DNA of 64,000 nt from UBA3537 sp964219345. GTDB taxonomy: Bacteria; Bacteroidota; Bacteroidia; Flavobacteriales; Flavobacteriaceae. The notes beneath the pieces were generated by a model, which worked only from the letters and a program-made list of their open reading frames with translations, was not told where the DNA came from and did no database searches. This document shows positions 9,809-17,499 of the stretch, piece after piece (the stretch's first letter is position 1; each line of letters starts with the position of its first letter). The translations under genes were made by a program, and so were the position numbers. The stretch spans positions 62,001-126,000 of the forward strand of contig CAXPPN010000025.1 of assembly GCA_964219345.1 (NCBI GenBank), in the 5' to 3' direction.

Positions 9809-10587
9809 GGTTCTTGTTGCCTTTTTGCTTCCTCCCAAATGACATCCATTTCAGAAAGTGACATTTCTGAAAGAGAACGCTTTTTGAGTTTGGCTTGTTG
9901 CTCCAAGTATTGAAATCTTTTAATGAATTTTTTATTGGTGCGTTCCAAAGCATTTTCAGGATTGATGTTCAAAAAACGTGCATAATTTATTAATGAAAAT
10001 AACACATCCCCAAATTCAGACTCTATCGCTACTTGGTTTTTGGCTTTTATTTCTGCATTAAATTCTTGCAACTCCTCCTCTACTTTTTCAAAAACTTGTT
10101 GGGGTTCTTCCCAATCGAAACCTACACCGGCGACTTTTTCTTGAATACGTATTGCTTTAACCAATGCTGGTAAACTTTTTGGTACACCTTGTAAAACACT
10201 TGTTTTTCCTTCTTTTAATTTTATTTTTTCCCAATTTTGTTTAACCTCCTCTTCATTATCAACCTTTATGTCTCCATAAATATGTGGATGACGTTGAACT
10301 AGTTTTTCACAAATTCCATTCAAAACATCTGCAATATCAAAAGTATTGGTCTCACTCCCAATTTTTGCATAAAACACAATATGGAGTATCAAATCACCTA
10401 ATTCGCCCTTAACTTCGTCTAAATTTTGTTCCAAGATGGCATCAGCGAGCTCATATGTTTCCTCTATAGTAAGAGGTCTAAGGGTTTCCATGGTTTGTTT
10501 TTTGTCCCATGGACATTGTGAGCGCAATTCGTCCATAATAGTGAGTAAGCGATCAAAAGCTTTTAATTGTTGTGTACGTTTTGTCAT
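9805..10587 (-). CDS. mazG: Nucleoside triphosphate pyrophosphohydrolase MazG
   Basis: A 260-residue all-alpha NTP pyrophosphatase that cleaves (d)NTPs to NMP and pyrophosphate, thought to clean aberrant nucleotides or tune ppGpp-related stress. The first MazG domain shows CPWDKKQTMETLRP, then EETYELADAIL and ELGDLILHIVFYAKI, giving the E-x-x-E and E-x-x-D metal ligands. The second domain repeats the pattern around EEELQEFNAEI and EFGDVLFSLINYARF. Length and two-domain layout equal E. coli MazG. It overlaps the DUF349 stop on the other strand and lies 3 bases downstream of the flavoprotein gene, so those two are likely co-transcribed. Confidence 0.95.
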   Translation of the reverse strand: MTKRTQQLKAFDRLLTIMDELRSQCPWDKKQTMETLRPLTIEETYELADAILEQNLDEVKGELGDLILHIVFYAKIGSETNTFDIADVLNGICEKLVQRHPHIYGDIKVDNEEEVKQNWEKIKLKEGKTSVLQGVPKSLPALVKAIRIQEKVAGVGFDWEEPQQVFEKVEEELQEFNAEIKAKNQVAIESEFGDVLFSLINYARFLNINPENALERTNKKFIKRFQYLEQQAKLKKRSLSEMSLSEMDVIWEEAKRQQEP

Positions 10588-10590
10588 TGA

Positions 10591-11538
10591 TTAAAGTTTT
10601 AGATTGCTCATTTCTTTATTGGTAGCATTAAATTCAGTTATAATTTGTTCTACAATTTCTTTTACAGGTAAAATATCATCTATCAATCCTGCTATTTGTC
10701 CAATTTCCAATTCTCCTTCTTCCAAATCCCCCTCAAACATTCCTTTTTTTGCCCTGGCTCTCCCAAGCAATTTTTTTAAATCTTCCTGTGTTGGATGGTT
10801 TTGATATAATCGAACAACATCTTGATAAAATTTATTCTTTAATAATCTTACAGGTGTTAATTCCTTTAGTGTAAGTTGCGTAGCTCCATCTTTTGCCTTG
10901 AGCACCTCGGTTTTGAAAGCTTGATGTGCAGAGGACTCTTTACTAGCTACAAAACGACTTCCTATTTGTACTCCTTGTGCTCCTAATGCCATTGCAGACA
11001 ACATTCCTTTTCCTGTTGCAATTCCTCCAGCGGCAATGACTGGAATAGAAACGGCTTTGCACACCATAGGAATAAGCGTAAAGGTTGTAGTCTCTTCTCG
11101 CCCATTGTGACCTCCTGCTTCAAAACCTTCTGCTACAATGGCATCTACACCACTGGCTTCCGCTTTCAAAGCAAATTTTACACTACTCACTACATGAACA
11201 ACTGTAATTCCATAATTTTTCAACCAATTTGTCCAAGTTGAAGGATTACCTGCAGAAGTGAATACAATTTTCACATCTTCTTCTACAATAATCTGCATTA
11301 TTTCTTCAATATTTGGATAGAGCAATGGAATATTGATACCAAAAGGTTTATCAGTAGCTAATGTACATTTTTGAATATGTTTTCGAAGAACATCGGGGTA
11401 CATAGACCCTGCACCAATAAGGCCTAAAATCCCTGAATTTGAAGACGCTGAAGCTAATTTCCAACCGCTATTCCAGACCATACCAGCTTGAATAATTGGA
11501 TATTGTATACCAAAAATATTAGTAATTGTATTGTTCAT
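10591..11538 (-). CDS. NMO/FabK-type flavin oxidoreductase
   Basis: A 315-residue FMN-dependent TIM-barrel enzyme of the nitronate monooxygenase / enoyl-ACP reductase II superfamily. It shows FGIQYPIIQAGM at the N-terminus, EGFEAGGHNG (catalytic-region His and phosphate-binding loop), IPVIAAGGIATGKGM and GAQGVQIGSRFVAS, which bind FMN. The two activities, oxidising nitronates or reducing trans-2-enoyl-ACP in fatty acid synthesis, cannot be separated by eye. The gene precedes mazG by 3 bases and follows mnmA by 34 bases on the same strand. Confidence 0.88.
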   Translation of the reverse strand: MNNTITNIFGIQYPIIQAGMVWNSGWKLASASSNSGILGLIGAGSMYPDVLRKHIQKCTLATDKPFGINIPLLYPNIEEIMQIIVEEDVKIVFTSAGNPSTWTNWLKNYGITVVHVVSSVKFALKAEASGVDAIVAEGFEAGGHNGREETTTFTLIPMVCKAVSIPVIAAGGIATGKGMLSAMALGAQGVQIGSRFVASKESSAHQAFKTEVLKAKDGATQLTLKELTPVRLLKNKFYQDVVRLYQNHPTQEDLKKLLGRARAKKGMFEGDLEEGELEIGQIAGLIDDILPVKEIVEQIITEFNATNKEMSNLKL

Positions 11539-11572
11539 AATGAGTTCATTGTTTTAAAAACAATGATACAAT

Positions 11573-12763
11573 TTAAGAAATTACTCCTGAACCAACTAAT
11601 TCATCATTTGAATACCACGCCACAAATTGTCCTTCTGTAATAGCAGTTTGTGGATTTTTAAATGTAACATATAAACCTTTGTTAGATTTAAAAAGTGTTG
11701 CTTCCTCTAAAGGTTGTCGATAGCGAATGCGAGCCATAACATCATGCTCTTCATTAGGGTTTAATGATAAATCTGGACGAACCCAATGTAGATCATCGTT
11801 TTGAACAAATAATGTGTTGCGCAGTAGTCCAGGGTGATTTTTGCCTTCGCCAACATAAATTATATTTTCAACAACATCAGTATCTATTACGAATAATGGC
11901 TCTTTTGTACCTCCAACTGCCAATCCTTTTCGTTGACCTTTTGTAAAAAAATGAGCACCCTGATGTGTCCCTATAACCAAACCATCCTCTTTTTTATAAA
12001 TGATTTTTTTAGATTCAAATTCGAGTCTATCCTCCTTAGCATTAAAAACAGGTGGCGTTTGATTATAGGACTCAAATGTATTAGAAATAGCAACAATATC
12101 TCCCGTTTTCGGTCTGAGTTGTTGTTGTAAAAAATCTGGTAAGCGCACTTTTCCAATAAAACAAAGACCTTGAGAGTCCTTTTTATCGGCTGTGACTAAA
12201 TTCAGTTCTTGAGCAATTTTTCTAACCTCAGGTTTTGTTAATTCGCCTATTGGAAAAAGTGTTTTAGCCAATTGTTCTTGAGAAAGTTGACATAAAAAAT
12301 AGGACTGATCTTTGGTTGTATCAATACCAGATAATAAGCGATAAATTGGTGTGTTTGAATTGGAATTAACCTCAGCTTTTCTACAATAATGGCCTGTGGC
12401 AACAAAATCTGCACCTAAAGAAAGTGCTATTTTAAGAAAAACATCGAATTTAATTTCTCTATTGCATAAAACATCAGGGTTTGGTGTGCGACCTTTTTCA
12501 TATTCACGAAACATATAGTCCACAATACGTTCCTTATATTCTTCGCTTAAATCAACAGTTTGAAATGGAATTTCCAATTTTTCAGCTACGAGCATAGCAT
12601 CATTGCTGTCATCTAGCCATGGGCATTCATCAGAAATTGTAACGGAATCGTCATGCCAATTTTTCATGAACAATCCAATCACATTACAGCCTTGTTTTTT
12701 GAGTAAATATGCAGCTACACTAGAATCTACTCCACCAGAAAGTCCAACAACAACTGTTTTCAT
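11573..12763 (-). CDS. mnmA: tRNA-specific 2-thiouridylase MnmA
   Basis: A 396-residue enzyme that thiolates uridine 34 of tRNA for Lys, Glu and Gln using ATP and a persulfide relay. Its PP-loop GLSGGVDSSVAAYLL is at residues 8-22. The catalytic nucleophile cysteine is in NPDVLCNREIKF (near residue 103) and the second cysteine in KDSQGLCFIGK (near residue 204). The C-terminal beta-barrel domains recognise tRNA. It is slightly longer than E. coli MnmA because of an insert around residues 225-260. The neighbour upstream on the same strand is yidC, 40 bases away. Confidence 0.96.
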   Translation of the reverse strand: MKTVVVGLSGGVDSSVAAYLLKKQGCNVIGLFMKNWHDDSVTISDECPWLDDSNDAMLVAEKLEIPFQTVDLSEEYKERIVDYMFREYEKGRTPNPDVLCNREIKFDVFLKIALSLGADFVATGHYCRKAEVNSNSNTPIYRLLSGIDTTKDQSYFLCQLSQEQLAKTLFPIGELTKPEVRKIAQELNLVTADKKDSQGLCFIGKVRLPDFLQQQLRPKTGDIVAISNTFESYNQTPPVFNAKEDRLEFESKKIIYKKEDGLVIGTHQGAHFFTKGQRKGLAVGGTKEPLFVIDTDVVENIIYVGEGKNHPGLLRNTLFVQNDDLHWVRPDLSLNPNEEHDVMARIRYRQPLEEATLFKSNKGLYVTFKNPQTAITEGQFVAWYSNDELVGSGVIS

Positions 12764-12803
12764 TTTACAAAGTTATGAAATATAACTCAAGACGATTATT
12801 ATC

Positions 12804-14678
12804 TTATCTCTTACGGCGTTCTTGGGCTACTTTTTGCTTTTCGGCTTGCTCCATAATTTCGGCCATTTTCTTTTGAAAACGACTTTGTTTTTTGGTCTTT
12901 GCCTTACTCACATTAATTTTTGCTAATACCTTTTCTTCATCAATGATATAGTTCTTGATGACAAGCATAATACCAATACTAATAAGGTTTGAAACAAAAT
13001 AATATAAACTCAAACCAGAAGCATAATTATTGAAGAAAAACAACATCAAAAGTGGTGAAAAATATATCATATATTTCATCATTTTGGCCATGTCTGGCAT
13101 ACCTTCTTGTTGCGGTTGGCTTGCCATGTTTTGACCTGTTGTCATTCGCATATAAAAGAATATTGCAATAGAGGCCAAAATTGGGAATAAACTGATATGA
13201 TCGCCATAAAATGGAATATTGAATGGTAATTCTGCAATGGTATCATAAGAACTTAAATCCTCTACCCATAGGAATGGTTTTTGGCGTAGTTCAAATGCAA
13301 TTGGAAAAAACATAAATAAGGAATAAAATACTGGAATTTGAAGTAGTCCAGGTAAACATCCACTAAGAGGACTTGCTCCTGCTTTGTTTTGCAATGCAAG
13401 AGTTTCTTGCTGAGCCTTCATTTTATCCTTTTTATATTTTTCTCGAATGGCATCTAATTCAGGCTTCAATATTTTCATTTTTGCCTGAGATAAAAATTGC
13501 TTATACTGAACAAATGAAAGCAATATTTTTACCATTATGGTCATTACTATAATCGCAATTCCATAGGATAAAAAACTACTGAGCCATGCATACAATGGAC
13601 TAAATACAGATTTGTTGATCCAGCCAAAAATACCCCAACCGAAAGGAATACTACTCTCAAGATTTTTATCATATTTTTTTAGCACTTTGTTATATGTTGG
13701 TCCAAAATATAAACTCATATTTTGTGCTAATTCTCCTGAAGAATATGTCAATGGAAATTTTGTATTATAACGTTTTGTAAAGACAGTATCAACAGTTTCA
13801 TCCTCAACTAAATCATAAGACTTTAATTCTACCTTACTTAGAGGAGAATCTGGCACCAAAATAGAGCTAAAAAAATGCTGTCTATAAGAAATCCAAGATA
13901 CTTTATCTAATGTTTCGTCATCCTCGCCAGCTTGAGAAAGTTTTCCTGTTTTATCACCTTCATATTCATATGAAAGTCGAGTGTAGCGATTTTCAAAAGT
14001 AATACTTTGATCTTGTCTAAGAGCTTTTAAATCCCATTCAAAATTTGCATTTTTATTTGAATCCAATATTCCTGAAAGACCCTTAGAACGTATATTAAAA
14101 CCTAACATATAGTCGTCTGGTGTGATTGTATACAAGTATTCCAAATATTGATCTTCTGAAACTTTCAATTTCATTGATAAGACCTTATTAGCACCTTCAT
14201 TTTTCAATGTGGGTTCAAAATAAAGATCTGAAGTGTTTAAAGTACGATTATCCGAAGTTGAAAAATTCAAATTGAAACGTGCTGTTTGGTCTTTGATAAG
14301 ATATACAGGAACAGAGTCATAATTTACAAAGGTTTTGAGTTTAGCTTCTGAAATCCCGCCACCCTTGTTGTTTATTTTTAATAATAAAACATCATTTTCT
14401 AGTAGGGTAAAATTGTCGTTAGCTGAGGTTATCTCCAAAGAATATGCAAAATCTCCTAGTCTAGATTTTTGCTGAGTATTTGAGGTATTTTGAGTATTTT
14501 CAAGGGTGCTATTTTCAGGTTTTTGATTGGAACTCTTATCAATTTGTTCTTGCTTTGCTTGTTGTTCTGCTGCAAGTTGTTCTGGCGTAGGTTGGTTTTG
14601 CCACAACATATACAATAAAATTGCCCCAATGAGTAAAAACCCAATGAGTGAATTTGTGTCTAATTTTTTTTCTTCCAT
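12804..14678 (-). CDS. yidC: Membrane protein insertase YidC
   Basis: A 624-residue inner membrane insertase. It has the Gram-negative design: an N-terminal transmembrane helix (SLIGFLLIGAILLYMLW), a large periplasmic beta-sandwich domain (about residues 60-350), then a core of five helices with SPLYAWLSSFLSYGIAIIVM, the cytosolic coiled hairpin REKYKKDKMKAQQ, and GLLQIPVFYSLFMFFPIAF. The C-terminus is a basic tail, likely for ribosome contact. It inserts proteins with or without SecYEG. A glutamine/asparagine-rich linker joins the first helix to the periplasmic domain. It starts 48 bases after the end of pyrG. Confidence 0.97.
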   Translation of the reverse strand: MEEKKLDTNSLIGFLLIGAILLYMLWQNQPTPEQLAAEQQAKQEQIDKSSNQKPENSTLENTQNTSNTQQKSRLGDFAYSLEITSANDNFTLLENDVLLLKINNKGGGISEAKLKTFVNYDSVPVYLIKDQTARFNLNFSTSDNRTLNTSDLYFEPTLKNEGANKVLSMKLKVSEDQYLEYLYTITPDDYMLGFNIRSKGLSGILDSNKNANFEWDLKALRQDQSITFENRYTRLSYEYEGDKTGKLSQAGEDDETLDKVSWISYRQHFFSSILVPDSPLSKVELKSYDLVEDETVDTVFTKRYNTKFPLTYSSGELAQNMSLYFGPTYNKVLKKYDKNLESSIPFGWGIFGWINKSVFSPLYAWLSSFLSYGIAIIVMTIMVKILLSFVQYKQFLSQAKMKILKPELDAIREKYKKDKMKAQQETLALQNKAGASPLSGCLPGLLQIPVFYSLFMFFPIAFELRQKPFLWVEDLSSYDTIAELPFNIPFYGDHISLFPILASIAIFFYMRMTTGQNMASQPQQEGMPDMAKMMKYMIYFSPLLMLFFFNNYASGLSLYYFVSNLISIGIMLVIKNYIIDEEKVLAKINVSKAKTKKQSRFQKKMAEIMEQAEKQKVAQERRKR

Positions 14679-14726
14679 ATTTAGAAACTTAATTGGTCAA
14701 TGTATGATCCAAATTAAATATAATTT

Positions 14727-16346
14727 TTAATTTGATGTTTTATGCCTTAGAGCCGCTTCAATAAATGCTTTAAATAAAGGATGTGGGTTGGCTACAGTAC
14801 TTTTATATTCTGGATGATATTGAACACCTACGAACCATGGATGAGTTGGTATTTCTACAATTTCAACAAGACCAGTATCAGGATTAATTCCTGTGGCTAT
14901 CATTCCTTTTTCCTCTAATTGCTTTTTATATGAATTATTATATTCGTATCGATGTCTATGTCGTTCATTAATGATGTCTTTTTTATAGGCATCATAAGAA
15001 ATAGATGGCGATGAAAGCGTACATTCCCATGCTCCAAGACGCATTGTTCCACCCATATTTTCAATTTGTTTTTGATCTTCCATCAAATCAATAACAGGGT
15101 TTTTGGAGGTTTTATTCATTTCGGAAGAATTAGCGTCTGAAAGTCCTAGAACTGTCCGAGCAAATTCTATAACGGCCATTTGCATTCCTAGACATATACC
15201 AAAAAATGGAATATTATTTTTACGAACATAACGTATGGCTTCAATTTTTCCTTCAATGCCTCGTTCGCCAAAGCCTGGAGCCACTAATATACCATCGAGG
15301 TTTGATAGTAGTTCAGAAACATTTTTTGCTGTAATATGCTCGGAATGAATAGATTTTACCTCAACTTTTACCTCGTTTGCTGCTCCTGCATGGGTAAAGG
15401 CTTCCAAAATAGATTTGTAAGAATCTTGTAACTCCACATATTTTCCAATCAAACCAATTTTTACTTCATCAGTAGGATTTTTATGCCTTTGTAAAAATGT
15501 ATTCCAAGACGTTAAATCAGGTATATGACGATCTAAATTTAATTGTTTTAATACGACTTTATCTAACCCTTCTTCAAGCATTAAATTTGGCACATCATAT
15601 ATTGTTGATGCATCAATGGATTGAATGACACATTCTTCTTTTACATTGCAAAAACGAGCAAGTTTTGTACGTATCGATTGACTTAATTGGTGTTCTGTTC
15701 TACACACCAAAATATCGGCTTGAACCCCACTTTCCATAAGCGTTTTCACACTATGCTGAGTGGGTTTTGTTTTTAATTCGCCTGCAGCAGAAAGGTAAGG
15801 AATTAGAGTAAGATGAATGGCAATAGCATTGTCGTTGCCCATTTCCCATTTCAACTGGCGTACAGCTTCTACATAGGGCAAGGATTCTATATCACCAACT
15901 GTTCCACCAATTTCAGTTATAACAATATCATAATCTCCAGAAGAGCCCAATAATTTAATTCGATGCTTTATTTCATCAGTAATATGAGGGATCACTTGGA
16001 CTGTTTTACCTAAAAACACCCCTCGGCGTTCTTTGTCAATAACACTTTGATAAATTCTACCAGTAGTTACATTATTGGCTTGCGAAGTAGGTACATTTAA
16101 AAAGCGCTCATAATGTCCCAAATCCAAGTCTGTTTCTGCGCCATCATCTGTCACATAACATTCGCCATGCTCATAAGGATTGAGTGTTCCTGGATCAATA
16201 TTAATGTATGGATCAAGTTTTTGGATTGTAACACGATAACCTTGTGACTGAAGAAGCTTTGCAAGTGAGGCTGCAATAATGCCCTTTCCTAATGAAGAAC
16301 TCACACCTCCTGTAACAAAGATGTATTTCGTTGTGGTTTGTGTCAT
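14727..16346 (-). CDS. pyrG: CTP synthase
   Basis: A 539-residue enzyme that aminates UTP to CTP with ATP and glutamine. The N-terminal synthetase domain begins with FVTGGVSSSLGKGI, the ATP-binding P-loop, and contains the UTP site in LDPYINIDPGTLNPYEHGE. The C-terminal glutamine amidotransferase domain shows the oxyanion/nucleophile motif FGICLGMQM (catalytic Cys near residue 385) and the His-Glu pair in VGVQYHPEYKS. Length is standard. Upstream sequence holds a -7-like box and an inverted repeat described separately. It is followed on the same strand by yidC. Confidence 0.98.
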   Translation of the reverse strand: MTQTTTKYIFVTGGVSSSLGKGIIAASLAKLLQSQGYRVTIQKLDPYINIDPGTLNPYEHGECYVTDDGAETDLDLGHYERFLNVPTSQANNVTTGRIYQSVIDKERRGVFLGKTVQVIPHITDEIKHRIKLLGSSGDYDIVITEIGGTVGDIESLPYVEAVRQLKWEMGNDNAIAIHLTLIPYLSAAGELKTKPTQHSVKTLMESGVQADILVCRTEHQLSQSIRTKLARFCNVKEECVIQSIDASTIYDVPNLMLEEGLDKVVLKQLNLDRHIPDLTSWNTFLQRHKNPTDEVKIGLIGKYVELQDSYKSILEAFTHAGAANEVKVEVKSIHSEHITAKNVSELLSNLDGILVAPGFGERGIEGKIEAIRYVRKNNIPFFGICLGMQMAVIEFARTVLGLSDANSSEMNKTSKNPVIDLMEDQKQIENMGGTMRLGAWECTLSSPSISYDAYKKDIINERHRHRYEYNNSYKKQLEEKGMIATGINPDTGLVEIVEIPTHPWFVGVQYHPEYKSTVANPHPLFKAFIEAALRHKTSN

Positions 16347-16360
16347 TGTGCGCTTTTAAA

Positions 16361-16446
16361 CGCAAACAAATTTACAAATAACTATTTAAATTTTACGAAT
16401 AAAATCAAGTTGTTTGTAAACAAATGTGTTTTTTTATTTGTTTGCG
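16361..16446 (-). promoter_or_regulatory. pyrG upstream region with -7 box and inverted repeats
   Basis: On the minus strand a perfect -7 box TAAATTTG lies at 16374-16367, about 20 bases before the pyrG ATG. An 11-base inverted repeat (CGCAAACAAAT at 16361-16371 and its complement at 16436-16446) brackets it with a 64-base gap, and a shorter repeat TTGTTT-GT-AAACAA is at 16410-16423. No clear -33 TTG has the usual spacing. Operator function is inference. Confidence 0.3.
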
Positions 16447-16476
16447 CTATGAAAACTTTCAATAGGAAATAAAAAT

Positions 16477-17409
16477 TTATTTTATTCCCATTAGTTCTAC
16501 ATCAAAAATAAGATTTGCATTTGGAGGAATAACTCCTCCTGCACCACGACTTCCATAAGCCAAAATGCTTGGTATTACAAATCGAGCTTTTTCGCCTACA
16601 TGAAGTAATGCAATACCTTCGTCCCAACCTGGAATAACTTGGCCTACACCAAGTGTAAATTCAATTGGATCGTTGCGCTTGTAAGAAGAATCAAATACAG
16701 TTCCATCGGCCAATTGTCCTTTGTAATGTACAGAAACAACATCATTTTTTTGAGCTTGTTTACCCTCTCCTTTTTGTAGGATTTGATAGCGAAGTCCACT
16801 TTCTGTTTTTTCAAATCCACTAGCTAATTTTTCGAGCTCTGCTTCAATGGCTGCTTTTTCAGCTTCAAGACGTTTTGCACGTGAACCTTCAAAAACTCTA
16901 AATGACTCAATAGCATTAAATGCTTCTGCATCTGCTCCCACAGCCATAATCTCTAAGGATTCAATAGTATCACCTTGAGCTATTGCATCTACAACTGATT
17001 GACCTTTAATGGTTTTTCCAAAAACAGTGTGTTTTCCATCTAACCATGGCGTTGGCGTATGAGTAATAAAAAACTGACTGCCATTTGTACCAGGTCCTGC
17101 ATTTGCCATTGATAAAATTCCTGGTTGATCGTGCTTTAATTCTGGGTGAAATTCATCATCAAATTGGTAGCCGGGATTTCCTGTCCCAGTTCCAAGTGGG
17201 CAACCTCCTTGAATCATAAAATCTGGAATAACACGATGGAATTTCAATCCATCATAGTATGGTTGTCCTTGTTTTTTGACATCATTTTCTAAATTTCCTT
17301 GTGCGAGTGCCACAAAGTTACCAACTGTTCCTGGTGTTTTTTGGAATTCTAAATTGACTAAAATCTCTCCTTTTGAAGTTGTAAACTTGGCATATAAACC
17401 GTCTTGCAT
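16477..17409 (-). CDS. Cyclophilin-FKBP fusion peptidyl-prolyl isomerase
   Basis: A 310-residue protein joining two unrelated proline isomerase folds. Residues 1-165 are a cyclophilin: KFHRVIPDFMIQGG holds the catalytic Arg, with GPGTNGSQFFIT and WLDGKHTVFGKTI downstream. A short charged helix (about 168-195, EAEKAAIEAELEKL) links to an FKBP domain at about 205-310: VSVHYKGQLADGTVFDSS, VIPGWDEGIALLHVGEKAR and AYGSRGAGGVIPPN. There is no signal peptide, so it is probably cytosolic, assisting folding. I know this dual arrangement from other Bacteroidota. It has its own promoter and is followed on the same strand by pyrG. Confidence 0.93.
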   Translation of the reverse strand: MQDGLYAKFTTSKGEILVNLEFQKTPGTVGNFVALAQGNLENDVKKQGQPYYDGLKFHRVIPDFMIQGGCPLGTGTGNPGYQFDDEFHPELKHDQPGILSMANAGPGTNGSQFFITHTPTPWLDGKHTVFGKTIKGQSVVDAIAQGDTIESLEIMAVGADAEAFNAIESFRVFEGSRAKRLEAEKAAIEAELEKLASGFEKTESGLRYQILQKGEGKQAQKNDVVSVHYKGQLADGTVFDSSYKRNDPIEFTLGVGQVIPGWDEGIALLHVGEKARFVIPSILAYGSRGAGGVIPPNANLIFDVELMGIK

Positions 17410-17442
17410 TTGTTTTGTTTTTGGTTCTAATTTTTAAAGGCA

Positions 17443-17475
17443 CAAAGGTAAGCAGGATTTGAAAAACTTTTCAAT
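17443..17475 (-). promoter_or_regulatory. Bacteroidota-type promoter for the dual isomerase
   Basis: Read on the minus strand, ATTG (17475-17472) is followed by 21 bases and TACCTTTG (17450-17443), a full match to the TAnnTTTG -7 box. The start codon lies about 34 bases downstream at 17409. Spacing is within the range described for Flavobacterium. Confidence 0.5.
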
Positions 17476-17499
17476 TAAAAATGAAAAAATCTATAGAAA

